A stretch of DNA of 64,000 nt from assembly GCA_964465065.1 (NCBI GenBank), contig CAYXHZ010000007.1, positions 23,378-87,377 on the forward strand, given 5' to 3'. Under the pieces are notes generated by a model that was not told the DNA's origin, did not search any database, and saw only the letters and a program-made list of their open reading frames with translations. Both the position numbers and the translations under genes were made by a program. The stretch is from CAYMND01 sp964465065. Lineage in GTDB: Bacteria > Acidobacteriota > Aminicenantia > UBA2199. This document shows positions 30,198-37,745 of the stretch, piece after piece. Positions within the stretch are counted from its first letter, which is position 1, and the number at the start of each line of letters is the position of its first letter.

Positions 30198-31065
30198 TCT
30201 GCACCTGTTGTTTGATCTTCTCCACCTGACGCCGGATCAGCAGCACGGTACGATGAATATCCAGGGAACTGGTTTTGGCGGCAATGGTATGCGTCTCGCG
30301 CAACATCTCCTGTGCCAGAAAATCAGCTTCCCGACCGATGAATTCGCTCTCTTCGCCGCACAGCTGAACCATTCTGTCGCGATGCGCCGTAAGACGGCTC
30401 AGTTCCTCGGCGATACAACTGCGATCCGCGGCGATGGCCGCTTCCTGAACGATACGTCGCTCTTCGACATCGATTTCACCGAGTAAAAGGCGGATCCTGT
30501 CCCGGTAATGCTGCAATAGGCCTTCCTCCACTTCCCGCGCCTGTCTGGCGATCAATTCCAGATACCCGGCGATAGCATCCAGACAGCGGCCGATCTCCTG
30601 AGCGATCAAGCGTCCCTCTTCCCGGCGACAGGCCTGATAGCGATCGATGACCTCTTCCATGACAGAACTGATCTGCTGCCGCATATCCGCCGCCAGAGTA
30701 TCGTTCGTCGTTTCGAGGTGAAAAACCATGGGAATACGTAAAAAGGAATCCAAAGACATTTGCAGACCGGGGTGACGCTGCTGAAAATCAGCGAACCGGG
30801 ATACAATGGCGTCGAGCAGCTTCTCGTTCAATTGGATGTCCCAGTTACCCGGATCGTTCTCGAACAGGTTGAAACTGACCTCCAGCTTGCCGCGATGCAC
30901 TCGCCCGGTGATCAGCTGCTTGAAGATTTTCTCGATTTCCGCACTCAAGCCGCTGCCCTTGACAGCGATTTCCAGGTAGCGGTGATTGAGCGATTTAATC
31001 GATAAAAACAGAGAGAAACGTTCGAATGTGAAACGCCCCTGGGCGTAACCGGTCATGCTGATCAT
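30187..31065 (-). CDS. yicC: YicC/YloC family endoribonuclease
   Basis: A 292-residue YicC-family protein. The N-terminus MTGYAQGRFTFERFSLFLSIKSLNHRYLEI and the C-terminus (ETHTIAAKTSSLDIHRTVLLIRRQVEKIKQQVQNVE) are the two conserved blocks. Members are endoribonucleases implicated in small-RNA turnover. The C-terminal end normally reads as here. The first ATG is 3 bp after the exporter stop codon; the fourth residue is also Met. Confidence 0.94.
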   Translation of the reverse strand: MISMTGYAQGRFTFERFSLFLSIKSLNHRYLEIAVKGSGLSAEIEKIFKQLITGRVHRGKLEVSFNLFENDPGNWDIQLNEKLLDAIVSRFADFQQRHPGLQMSLDSFLRIPMVFHLETTNDTLAADMRQQISSVMEEVIDRYQACRREEGRLIAQEIGRCLDAIAGYLELIARQAREVEEGLLQHYRDRIRLLLGEIDVEERRIVQEAAIAADRSCIAEELSRLTAHRDRMVQLCGEESEFIGREADFLAQEMLRETHTIAAKTSSLDIHRTVLLIRRQVEKIKQQVQNVE

Positions 31066-31068
31066 GGC

Positions 31069-32880
31069 TCACATTATAATGCCCATATCCGGGAATTGCA
31101 AATGGTACAGGCTGTGATAGAGACCATTTTGGGCCAGCAGTTCCGGGTGCTTTCCGTTCTCCACCACCCTCCCGTCCTGCAGCACCAGAATGCGGTCGGC
31201 ATTGACTATGGTCGACAGGCGGTGGGCGATGATAAACGTGGTTCGCCCCTTCATCAGGTCATTCATGGCGTCCTGTATCAGACGTTCCGATTCGCTGTCC
31301 AGTGAAGAGGTGGCTTCATCGAAAACCAAAATCGACGGTGCTTTCAAGACAGCCCGGGCGATCGATATACGCTGACGCTGGCCGCCGGAGAGAAAGATGC
31401 CACGCTCCCCGACCATGGTGTCGTATTTCTGCGGCAGGGCATCGATGAATTCCGCCGCTCGGGAGATTTCGGCGGCCTTCACGATCTGACGTTCATCGAA
31501 ATCTGAACCGTAGGCGATGTTGTTGCGCACCGTATCGTTGAACAGGAAAACTTCCTGGGTCACCAGACCGATGGAACGGCGCAGTGCATGAAGTGAATAT
31601 TGATCGGCCGGACAGTCGTCGAAGAGTATGGTGCCGCTGTCGATATCGTAGAAACGCAACAAGAGGTTGACCAGAGTCGATTTTCCGGCGCCGCTGGCAC
31701 CAACCAGAGCGATCACCTCGCCTGGATTGGCCTGGAAGGAGATTCCCTTGAGAACATCCTCGCCCTCGCGGTAGGCAAAACCGACATCGCGGAATTCCAC
31801 CTTTCCCTGCAAAGCCCTGTCGATCCCTTGATGCTTGTTCAATTCGGTCTGGCAGGCTTCGTTGAGAATGGACTCGACCCGCTGATAACCGGCCTTGCCC
31901 TGCTGGAACTCGTTGTGAGCCTGCGACAACCGTTTGATGGGATTGTACATCATGAACATCATCGCCAGATACGATAGAAACTCACCCGAGCTCATGATAC
32001 CCTGGCTCACCCGGATCTGACCGACGATGAACAGAGCGCCGGCGATCACGCCGCCGATAATGTGCATCAGCGGAGAAGCGGTGGCGAAAAGCATGGCGAT
32101 CTTGGATTCGATATGGTAATGCAGCTGGTTTAGTTTATGAAACTTGGCAACCTCGTATTCTTCCATATTGTAGGCTTTGACGATCTTGTTGCCGTTGACC
32201 GTTTCACTGAGATAATTGGACAAACCGCCGATGGCTTCCTGGGCTTCGATTCCCCGCCGTTTGACCCGTTTACCGAAAACGGACAGCATTACGGCACTGA
32301 CCGGCAGGATGATCATGGCGATAGCGGTCATTTTCCAGTCGGTGACAAAGAGGAGTACCATCAGAACGGCCAGAGTCAGACTCTCGCGGACGTAAACGGC
32401 CAGGGTTTCGGCCACAGCGAACTTGATTTTATCGATATCGTTACTTAACCTTGAGACCAGATCGCCGGTACGGGCGTTCGAGAGAAACTGAATGCTCTGG
32501 AAGGTCAGATTGCGGTACAGTTTCATACGGATGTCCCGCACTACCTTGAGCCCCAGGGTTTTCATGAAATACAATGAGAAAAATGTAAAAATGGATTGTG
32601 CAAAAAAGGTAAAAGCCAGGACCAGCGGCCAAACACCCCGGAAATTGAGTAAGGTTCCCAGCCAGTTTTTGATGCCGAACAGATCGGCACCGCCGACATT
32701 GGGCATGAACAGTTGCGTGTTCTGCTGGGTACCGTGGTTGAACAGGTCATTGGTCAGCGGGGCGATGATAAGTCCCAACAAACCGGTGGACAAAGCCAAC
32801 AACGCCATCATCACCAGTGCGACGATGAAACGGATGAAATAGGGTCTGATGTAAGAGAAGAAGTGGGTGGGCTCCTTCAA
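31069..32880 (-). CDS. MsbA-like ABC exporter (fused membrane and ATPase domains)
   Basis: A 603-residue half-transporter. The N-terminal 330 residues hold six membrane spans, with exporter coupling features near FQSIQFLSNARTGDLVSRLSND. The ATPase domain shows Walker A LVGASGAGKSTLVNLLLRFYD, Q-loop GLVTQEVFLF, signature LSGGQRQRISIARA, Walker B ILVFDEATSSLDS and the switch AHRLST. It is of the MsbA/lipid-flippase branch; position after pssA supports a lipid substrate, but other hydrophobic substrates are possible. The start overlaps the pssA stop by 4 bp. Confidence 0.9.
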   Translation of the reverse strand: MKEPTHFFSYIRPYFIRFIVALVMMALLALSTGLLGLIIAPLTNDLFNHGTQQNTQLFMPNVGGADLFGIKNWLGTLLNFRGVWPLVLAFTFFAQSIFTFFSLYFMKTLGLKVVRDIRMKLYRNLTFQSIQFLSNARTGDLVSRLSNDIDKIKFAVAETLAVYVRESLTLAVLMVLLFVTDWKMTAIAMIILPVSAVMLSVFGKRVKRRGIEAQEAIGGLSNYLSETVNGNKIVKAYNMEEYEVAKFHKLNQLHYHIESKIAMLFATASPLMHIIGGVIAGALFIVGQIRVSQGIMSSGEFLSYLAMMFMMYNPIKRLSQAHNEFQQGKAGYQRVESILNEACQTELNKHQGIDRALQGKVEFRDVGFAYREGEDVLKGISFQANPGEVIALVGASGAGKSTLVNLLLRFYDIDSGTILFDDCPADQYSLHALRRSIGLVTQEVFLFNDTVRNNIAYGSDFDERQIVKAAEISRAAEFIDALPQKYDTMVGERGIFLSGGQRQRISIARAVLKAPSILVFDEATSSLDSESERLIQDAMNDLMKGRTTFIIAHRLSTIVNADRILVLQDGRVVENGKHPELLAQNGLYHSLYHLQFPDMGIIM

Positions 32881-33719
32881 TTCGTCTCCTCTTCGCTAGA
32901 GGAAACCGGCGTGTCTTCATCCACATGCTGAGAGGCTGACAGTTCTGCGCTGCGTCTGTGTTTTGGGAAAAACAACCAGAAGAAGAAAGGGCTGGTAATG
33001 TACAGAGCCACAAAAGCCGGCAAGGTGATCGTCGGGTACAGGATCAGCAGAGAAAGCAGAATGGCCACGCCGAGCAGGATGGGCAGATTGTATTTGGAAT
33101 CCACATTCTTGAGGGTACGGTAGCGGATGTTGGATATCATCAGCAGCGCCACCAGCAGCACATACACCATGAAAGCCGCCATATCCCGGGTGTCGGTTAT
33201 AGCGCCCTGCTGCAACAGAATCGGGCAGGCGACCGACATGGCCCCCAACGGGATGGGCAAGCCGACAAAGAAACCCGGTGAGGCAACCGCCGCTTCTTTC
33301 ATGACATTGAATCTGGCCAGACGGATGACCCCGGCACTGAGGAAAATGAATCCGATCAACTGACCGAGAGGCGCGTAAGCCGACTCCATGAAGCCCCAAC
33401 GGTAAATGAGAAATCCGGGAACCAGACCGAATGAAACGGCATCGACAAGTGAATCGAGCTGCACCCCGAAGGATGATTCCGTCTTGGTCAGACGGGCGAC
33501 CGTGCCGTCGATACCATCCAGGATGGCACTGCCGACAATCAAATAGATTGCGGTCATGAATTGACCTCGAACCGTCTGAATCACGGCCGTGAAACCCAGG
33601 AAAAGGCTGAGCAGGGTGAAAACGGATGGCAGGAAGGAGAACTTGGTCAGTTTAGCCAGGTTTAAACGCTTGCCATGCTTGTTCCGGTTGCGATATGGTC
33701 TGTATCTATGTCGTGAAAT
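32877..33719 (-). CDS. pssA: CDP-diacylglycerol--serine O-phosphatidyltransferase, apparent ATT start
   Basis: A 280-residue CDP-alcohol phosphatidyltransferase. The motif DGIDGTVARLTKTESSFGVQLDSLVD contains the D-G-x2-A-R-x8-G-x3-D-x3-D pattern. Several membrane helices follow. Family members begin with a LPNLFTLLNLFLGF-type helix; here FLPSVFTLLSLFLGF lies upstream of the first ATG (33557) and of a GTG at 33584. Reading back in frame, no ATG, GTG or TTG occurs before the in-frame stop. The codon with a proper ribosome binding site (GGAGG, 5 bp away) is ATT at 33719. I therefore place the start there. A base error (ATG to ATT) would give the same protein. The reaction makes phosphatidylserine. 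Confidence 0.88.
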   Translation of the reverse strand: MSRHRYRPYRNRNKHGKRLNLAKLTKFSFLPSVFTLLSLFLGFTAVIQTVRGQFMTAIYLIVGSAILDGIDGTVARLTKTESSFGVQLDSLVDAVSFGLVPGFLIYRWGFMESAYAPLGQLIGFIFLSAGVIRLARFNVMKEAAVASPGFFVGLPIPLGAMSVACPILLQQGAITDTRDMAAFMVYVLLVALLMISNIRYRTLKNVDSKYNLPILLGVAILLSLLILYPTITLPAFVALYITSPFFFWLFFPKHRRSAELSASQHVDEDTPVSSSEEETN

Positions 33720-33729
33720 GGTGTCCTCC
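33717..33729 (-). promoter_or_regulatory. Shine-Dalgarno sequence and ATT initiation codon of pssA
   Basis: On the minus strand GGAGG, ACACC, then ATT. This is the only well-placed ribosome binding site in the N-terminal region of the frame. Confidence 0.65.
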
Positions 33730-33749
33730 TCGTACGTAGGAAAAAGTGG

Positions 33750-33974
33750 TTAAACGCCGCGATCGCGGTACTCGATGATCATGCGCTGCATGTCGTCTTT
33801 GATCAACAGTTTTTTTTTCTTGAGTTCCTGTTCCTTTACTTTTTCACTATCGTTCTTGAATGTCTTGACGTTGTATTGCTGCAATTCCTCTTCACACAGC
33901 TGGTGCTGCAGAAACAGGGATTTGAAGCTTTCGTTCTGCTCAATCAGAATTTCTTTTACGCGTTGATCTTCCAC
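33750..33974 (-). CDS. DUF465/YdcH-like small coiled-coil protein
   Basis: A 74-residue, highly charged helical protein. It carries the DUF465 pattern: a first helix with FLQHQLCEEELQQY, an acidic turn and the KEQELKKKKLLIKDDMQRMI second helix. Function is unknown in the family. The start is GTG at 33974, lying within the end of the methyltransferase gene (19-bp overlap). Confidence 0.75.
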   Translation of the reverse strand: MEDQRVKEILIEQNESFKSLFLQHQLCEEELQQYNVKTFKNDSEKVKEQELKKKKLLIKDDMQRMIIEYRDRGV

Positions 33975-34792
33975 TGTCCTGCGGCTCCCTTGCGTTTGCT
34001 TTCCCGGTTGTTGCGGCAGAGTTCGAGATAAGCCTGCATGTTACGGTCCTTGCCGAGTATGGCCATGGTTGTGGTGATGGCGTCCAGGTTGGAGGTCTCC
34101 GTGACGTTCAGAATCACGTAATCCACTCCTTTTTCAATGGCCAATGCCAGAAAAAACGAGGATAACAGATTGCGCCTGGGCAGACCTTCGGACAGGTCGC
34201 CCAGGTTGGCGATTGTCGGTACCTGTGGAAAATCCAGTACAAACAGTTCCAGGGTTTTGAGGAAATCGATACCGTTGGTGCAAGATTCTTCCAGGGAACG
34301 CACGACTGGATCGAGCAGGATGTCGCTCCGTTTGATGCCTTTGTCGAGCAGGTAATCGATGTACTGTTGGGCGATGAACAGAGAACGTTCGGGAGTCCGC
34401 TCCTCTTCGGGGTTGTTTTCGCGGATGGATGCGATCATTTTTGCGTTTCGGCCCTCAATGATCTCCAGGATCCGGTCTATTTTCGCGTAATCGAACTCGA
34501 CATCGCCGATGATCACCTCTTTTTTGGCGATCTTGACGACTTCCTCGAGCGCTTTGACGTTCTCGGTGCGCACCAGCGCCTTGGCGTTGAGTTCTTCGAT
34601 GATCTCAATCGCTTTACGCAGAAAAGGGATCTCGTTGCCCAACAGGGAGACGGCATTGAGCTCGATGTATTCAGCGCCCTTCTCGATCTGTTGAGCGACT
34701 TCACGCCGGATGAACTCGAAATCCATCTTGTTCATCTTGTCCAGCACCTTTTTGTTGGTGGCATTCAACGTGTTTCCGACTATCTTGATCAT
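33956..34792 (-). CDS. Pterin-binding-domain methyltransferase (methyltetrahydrofolate:corrinoid type)
   Basis: A 278-residue TIM-barrel protein of the pterin-binding (DHPS/MeTr) family. It shows IVGNTLNAT at the N-terminus, GAEYIELNAVSL, IGDVEFDYAKI, the DILLDPVV strand, and TIANLGDLSEGLPRRNLLSSFFLAL, the signature of AcsE/MeTr-like proteins. Such enzymes take a methyl group from methyl-tetrahydrofolate to a corrinoid protein; none is encoded in the window. It could also be a methionine-synthase module acting alone. GGGGAGATAAG fits the ATG at 34792, downstream of the ORF start at 34828. Confidence 0.8.
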   Translation of the reverse strand: MIKIVGNTLNATNKKVLDKMNKMDFEFIRREVAQQIEKGAEYIELNAVSLLGNEIPFLRKAIEIIEELNAKALVRTENVKALEEVVKIAKKEVIIGDVEFDYAKIDRILEIIEGRNAKMIASIRENNPEEERTPERSLFIAQQYIDYLLDKGIKRSDILLDPVVRSLEESCTNGIDFLKTLELFVLDFPQVPTIANLGDLSEGLPRRNLLSSFFLALAIEKGVDYVILNVTETSNLDAITTTMAILGKDRNMQAYLELCRNNRESKRKGAAGQWKINA

Positions 34793-34824
34793 CTTATCTC
34801 CCCGTCCATGTCTTCGATTTGCAT

Positions 34825-35721
34825 TCACACATTAAAATACTCTTTGACGATGCGCACAGCTTCCAAGCCTGCCCTGGCCTGGGTTTCGCGGGTGAAAGCA
34901 CTGCGCAGCGGTAACCAAATACAATGTGGGAAACGAGCGAGATTCAATTCCTGCTGACGGTCACGGCTGTACACATCGGCAGCGACTCCGGCAATTGTCT
35001 CGGATTCGATGGCCCGAATCATGTCCGTGCTGACAACGATTCCCTCTTGGGACATGTCGATCAGAAATGCGCCAGGACGCATGAGGTCAAAAGATTCACG
35101 GTTGATCAGGCCCTGAGTCTGAGCTGTCAGAGGAAGGTTGAGAGAGATATAATCGGAGTCGGCAAGAAGGCCCGGCAAAGGCATCGCTTTGGCCGATGGT
35201 CCGCCATCTACACCCTTTGGATCGTGATAGAGGATGGTCATGCCCATGGCGAGGGCCAAGCGGGCGATATTTTTACCGATTCTGCCGAAACCGATGATAC
35301 CCAGCGTCTTACCGGCCAATTCCGCAGCCAGGGGCTCGGCATCCTCGTTTTCATTCAACCAGGCTCGTCTGCGGCTCAGGCAGATCATGGCGGCCATGGT
35401 CATTTCCGCGACGGAGACAATTCCGGCATCGGCGGTAAACCTGCAGTCCACGCCGGACTTGTTGACCATCGTGTTTTCGTCCCAGCGGGATGGGAGTCCC
35501 ATGGATACGATCAGCTTCAAATTCGGAAAAGCCCTGTCCCAAGTGCAAAGAAATGGAGTGCGATGATCGGTAATCAAGGCCTCGACGGTCTGCGGAAAAC
35601 TGAATGGCTTCTCTTGGCGAAGCCTGGAGTAATCATCAAAGACAATCTCGATTTCGGGGATCTGACGAAGCTTTTCCAGCGCGCCGGCGGGAAAATCGTT
35701 ACGAACCAATACGTTAATCAA
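34825..35721 (-). CDS. D-2-hydroxyacid dehydrogenase-like protein with altered catalytic residues
   Basis: A 298-residue protein with the NAD-binding Rossmann motif LGIIGFGRIGKNIARLA (140-156) and the VSVAEMTMAAMI substrate-side helix. The family catalytic triad is not there: the arginine of N-x2-R-G is Gln225 (IDMSQEG), the glutamate is Asp254 (DVYSRD) and the histidine is Leu272 (WLPLRSAF). It may therefore bind a dinucleotide without acting as a normal dehydrogenase. The start is TTG at 35721, which overlaps a short upstream ORF; no better start exists in frame. The downstream gene is a pterin-binding methyltransferase. Confidence 0.82.
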   Translation of the reverse strand: MINVLVRNDFPAGALEKLRQIPEIEIVFDDYSRLRQEKPFSFPQTVEALITDHRTPFLCTWDRAFPNLKLIVSMGLPSRWDENTMVNKSGVDCRFTADAGIVSVAEMTMAAMICLSRRRAWLNENEDAEPLAAELAGKTLGIIGFGRIGKNIARLALAMGMTILYHDPKGVDGGPSAKAMPLPGLLADSDYISLNLPLTAQTQGLINRESFDLMRPGAFLIDMSQEGIVVSTDMIRAIESETIAGVAADVYSRDRQQELNLARFPHCIWLPLRSAFTRETQARAGLEAVRIVKEYFNV

Positions 35722-35776
35722 AACAGACCACCCTCACCAATTTTTTTTTACCCTTGAGAAAATCTCCTGCCACCAT
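35714..35776 (-). CDS. Short ORF (20 residues) coupled to the dehydrogenase-like gene
   Basis: An ATG at 35776 with GAGGTG 6 bp upstream opens a 20-codon frame rich in Lys and Val (contains FLKGKKKLVRV) from a run of nine A. Its TAA stop overlaps the TTG start of the downstream gene. It is the first ORF after the operon promoter. It could be a leader peptide for translational coupling, or non-functional. Confidence 0.4.
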   Translation of the reverse strand: MVAGDFLKGKKKLVRVVCFD

Positions 35777-35800
35777 ATCCTTCACCTCAAAGAGGATTCA

Positions 35801-35829
35801 TAAATAGCAGATTATGCGGGATTTGTCAA
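35801..35829 (-). promoter_or_regulatory. Promoter of the long pssA-gmk-coaBC operon
   Basis: On the minus strand a perfect TTGACA is followed after 17 bp by TATTTA, some 25 bp before the short ORF. All genes from 35.8 to 25.8 kb are spaced closely enough to be read from it. Confidence 0.65.
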
Positions 35830-35895
35830 TCGGATCCAGGCCATATGACTACGGGTTAAAGGCGAACTTTTTTGAAATTGCTGTTTCCTTGCCTC

Positions 35896-35925
35896 TTGAT
35901 TTCCGGAAATGAGCTCCTCTATAAT
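35896..35925 (+). promoter_or_regulatory. Promoter for rubredoxin/flavodiiron operon
   Basis: TTGATT and a perfect TATAAT are 18 bp apart, about 54 bp before the rubredoxin start. Confidence 0.65.
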
Positions 35926-35932
35926 TAGCTCC

Positions 35933-35946
35933 CCTGCAGCTGCAGG
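35933..35946. promoter_or_regulatory. Perfect 14-bp palindrome at the start site of the rubredoxin promoter
   Basis: CCTGCAGCTGCAGG begins 7 bp after the -10 box, thus spans the predicted transcription start. That is a typical place for a repressor operator. No regulator is identified. Confidence 0.4.
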
Positions 35947-35978
35947 TTGTTAATTACAAATCTCAAGGAGGCTGAAAG

Positions 35979-36143
35979 ATGAACAAGTATGTATGCACGA
36001 TATGCGGTTATGTGTACGATCCCGAAAACGGCGACCCCGACAACGGCATTGAACCCGGGACTGCCTTCGAAGATATTCCCGATTCATGGGTTTGCCCGCT
36101 CTGCGGTGTCGGCAAAGAAGATTTCGAAATCATGGAAGACTGA
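35979..36143 (+). CDS. Rubredoxin
   Basis: A 54-residue rubredoxin with the two iron-binding knuckles CTICGYVYDP (N-terminal) and CPLCGVGKEDF (C-terminal) and the usual spacing and DSWVCP segment. It donates electrons to the flavodiiron protein encoded next for reduction of O2 (or NO). AAGGAGG precedes the ATG by 8 bp. Its TGA stop marks the edge of a 64-bp repeat. Confidence 0.97.
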   Translation: MNKYVCTICGYVYDPENGDPDNGIEPGTAFEDIPDSWVCPLCGVGKEDFEIMED

Positions 36144-36425
36144 CGGGTTCGCCCGTTTCAGCATTTATTCAGGAGTCCGCTCATGGCAGTCAGAAAAATC
36201 AATGATNNNNNNNNNNNNNNNNNNNNNNNNNNNNNNNNNNNNNNNNNNNNNNNNNNNNNNNNNNNNNNNNNNNNNNNNNNNNNNNNNNNNNNNNNNNNNN
36301 NNNNNNCCCGTTTCAGCATTTATTCAGGAGTCCGCTCATGGCAGTCAGAAAAATCAATGATACGGGTTCGCCCGTTTCAGCATTTATTCAGGAGTCCGCT
36401 CATGGCAGTCAGAAAAATCAATGAT
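36143..36425 (+). repeat. 64-bp direct repeat, three copies, spanning a scaffold gap
   Basis: The unit carries ACGGGTTCGCCCG, the ribosome binding site AGGAG, an ATG and the first 8 codons of the flavodiiron gene. Copy 1 is 36143-36206 and ends at the gap. Copy 2 is 36307-36361 (first 9 bp missing). Copy 3 is 36362-36425 and leads into the real gene. Copies 2 and 3 are directly adjacent. The period is not a multiple of 3. It is either a real tandem repeat that broke the assembly or a contig-end artefact. Confidence 0.85.
36207..36306. other. Scaffold gap (100 N) within the repeat
   Basis: Exactly 100 N, between copies of the same 64-bp sequence. The true number of repeat units is unknown and the gap might contain nothing else. 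Confidence 0.95.
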
Positions 36426-37577
36426 TCGGTCTATGCGGTAGGCGCCATCGACTGGGATCGATCCCTGTTCGACGAGTTGATCCCCTTGCCCGATGGCACA
36501 TCGTACAATTCCTACCTCATCAAGGGCCAGCAGGCCACCGCCTTGCTGGATAGCGTCGACCCGATGAAATCTGCCGAACTCCTGACCAACCTGACCAAAC
36601 TGGGCGTGGACAGAATCGATTACCTGATCGCCCACCATGCCGAACAGGACCACTCCGGTTCCATACCCATCATTCTGGAGCGTTTTCCCATGGCCCGGGT
36701 GGTGACCAACAGCAAGTGTCGCGACTTCCTGATCGATCTGTTGCACATCGCCCCCGAACGTTTCCAGGTCGTCGCCGATGCCGAGACCCTTTCTCTGGGA
36801 GGCAAGACTTTGCACTTCATCATGACCCCCTGGGTGCACTGGCCGGAAACGATGTGCACCTGGCTGGAGGAGGATCAGATCTTGTTCTCCTGCGATTTCT
36901 TCGGTTCGCACTTGGCCCAGAGTCCTGTATTCATGAACGATCCGGCCCGGACCTACGCAAGCGCCAAACGCTACTTCGCTGAAATCATGATGCCTTTCAA
37001 GCCCAGTATCCGTGCCAACCTGAAAAAACTCGAAAAGTATCCGACCCGCATCATCGCCCCCAGTCACGGCGTAGTGTACCCGGATCCCGAATTCATTCTG
37101 TCCGCCTACCGCGACTGGGTATCGGAAACGGTGACTGATAAAGTTGTCATCCTCTACGTCTCCATGCACGGCAGCACTTTGAAAATGGTCGAGCACCTGA
37201 GTGAAAAGCTCATTGACAAGGGGCTTGACATCAGGCTCTTCAACCTGGTCGGCGCCGATACCGGCGCCATCACCCAGGAACTGGTCGACGCCGCAACCTT
37301 AATTCTGGCCTCCCCCACAGTTTTGGTCGGGCCGCACCCGGCCGCCGTTTATGCCGCATACCTGGTCAACGCCATCCGTCCCAAACTCCGGCATATGGCC
37401 ATCATCGGTTCCTACGGCTGGGGCGGAAAAATGCTGGAATCCTGCCAAGGCCTGCTGACCAACATCAAGCCCGAAATGCTTCCGGCCGTGTTGGTCAAGG
37501 GGCTGCCTCGGGACGAGGATTTCCAGGCTCTGGACCGTTTGGCTGATTTGATACGGGAAAAGCATCGCAATCTGTAA
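36402..37577 (+). CDS. Flavodiiron protein (A-type flavoprotein, rubredoxin:oxygen oxidoreductase)
   Basis: A 391-residue flavodiiron protein: a beta-lactamase-fold diiron domain (about 1-250) and a flavodoxin domain (about 255-391). Diiron ligands are His79-x-Glu81-x-Asp83-His84 in HHAEQDHSGS, His in PWVHWPETM, Asp in FSCDFFGSHL and His in APSHGVVY. FMN is bound by VSMHGSTLKM and the later SYGWGG loop. It reduces O2 to water in anaerobes, fed by rubredoxin. The start is the ATG in the last repeat copy (36402); an apparent longer frame from 36183 reads through the N gap and has repeat-derived codons only. Confidence 0.96.
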   Translation: MAVRKINDSVYAVGAIDWDRSLFDELIPLPDGTSYNSYLIKGQQATALLDSVDPMKSAELLTNLTKLGVDRIDYLIAHHAEQDHSGSIPIILERFPMARVVTNSKCRDFLIDLLHIAPERFQVVADAETLSLGGKTLHFIMTPWVHWPETMCTWLEEDQILFSCDFFGSHLAQSPVFMNDPARTYASAKRYFAEIMMPFKPSIRANLKKLEKYPTRIIAPSHGVVYPDPEFILSAYRDWVSETVTDKVVILYVSMHGSTLKMVEHLSEKLIDKGLDIRLFNLVGADTGAITQELVDAATLILASPTVLVGPHPAAVYAAYLVNAIRPKLRHMAIIGSYGWGGKMLESCQGLLTNIKPEMLPAVLVKGLPRDEDFQALDRLADLIREKHRNL

Positions 37578-37619
37578 AAGTTGAAGACCGGCCCCTTTCC
37601 TGTATCGGGAAATCAGCTA

Positions 37620-37648
37620 TTGCCAAACTTCATCCAGTCTGATATAAT
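37620..37648 (+). promoter_or_regulatory. Promoter for the CAU tRNA and tilS
   Basis: TTGCCA and a perfect TATAAT are 17 bp apart. The start site would fall a few bases before the tRNA 5' end. Confidence 0.75.
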
Positions 37649-37660
37649 ATTCGACATCGT

Positions 37661-37733
37661 GGCGGCGTAGCTCAGCCGGTAGAGCAATCGGCTCATATCC
37701 GATATGTCAGGGGTTCAAGTCCCTTCGCCGCTA
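37661..37733 (+). tRNA. tRNA with CAU anticodon (elongator Met, or Ile2 precursor)
   Basis: A 73-nt cloverleaf: acceptor GGCGGCG/CGCCGCT (closing G-U pair), D stem GCTC/GAGC, anticodon stem ATCGG/CCGAT with loop CTCATAT (anticodon CAT), T arm AGGGG-TTCAAGT-CCCTT, discriminator A, CCA not encoded. GGC-CGTAGCTCAG in the acceptor/D region resembles elongator tRNA-Met. The tilS gene starts 12 bp downstream, whose enzyme acts on the CAU-anticodon tRNA-Ile2, so that identity must be considered. Confidence 0.93.
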
Positions 37734-37745
37734 CTTTTTCCCATC

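Noticed and set aside
33750..33772. CCGCGATCGCGG palindrome near 33757 as a regulatory site
   Set aside because: It lies within the coding end of the DUF465 gene and has no hairpin-plus-T context; probably chance.
35714..35776. The short ORF as the true N-terminus of the dehydrogenase-like protein, broken by an error in the run of nine A
   Set aside because: The dehydrogenase frame has a TGA a few codons before its start, downstream of the A run, so changing the run length would not join the frames. The protein also already begins at the usual point.
36183..36401. N-terminal extension of the flavodiiron protein through the N gap
   Set aside because: The extension consists of unknown bases and repeat-derived codons in the wrong phase. 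The normal family start matches the ATG at 36402.
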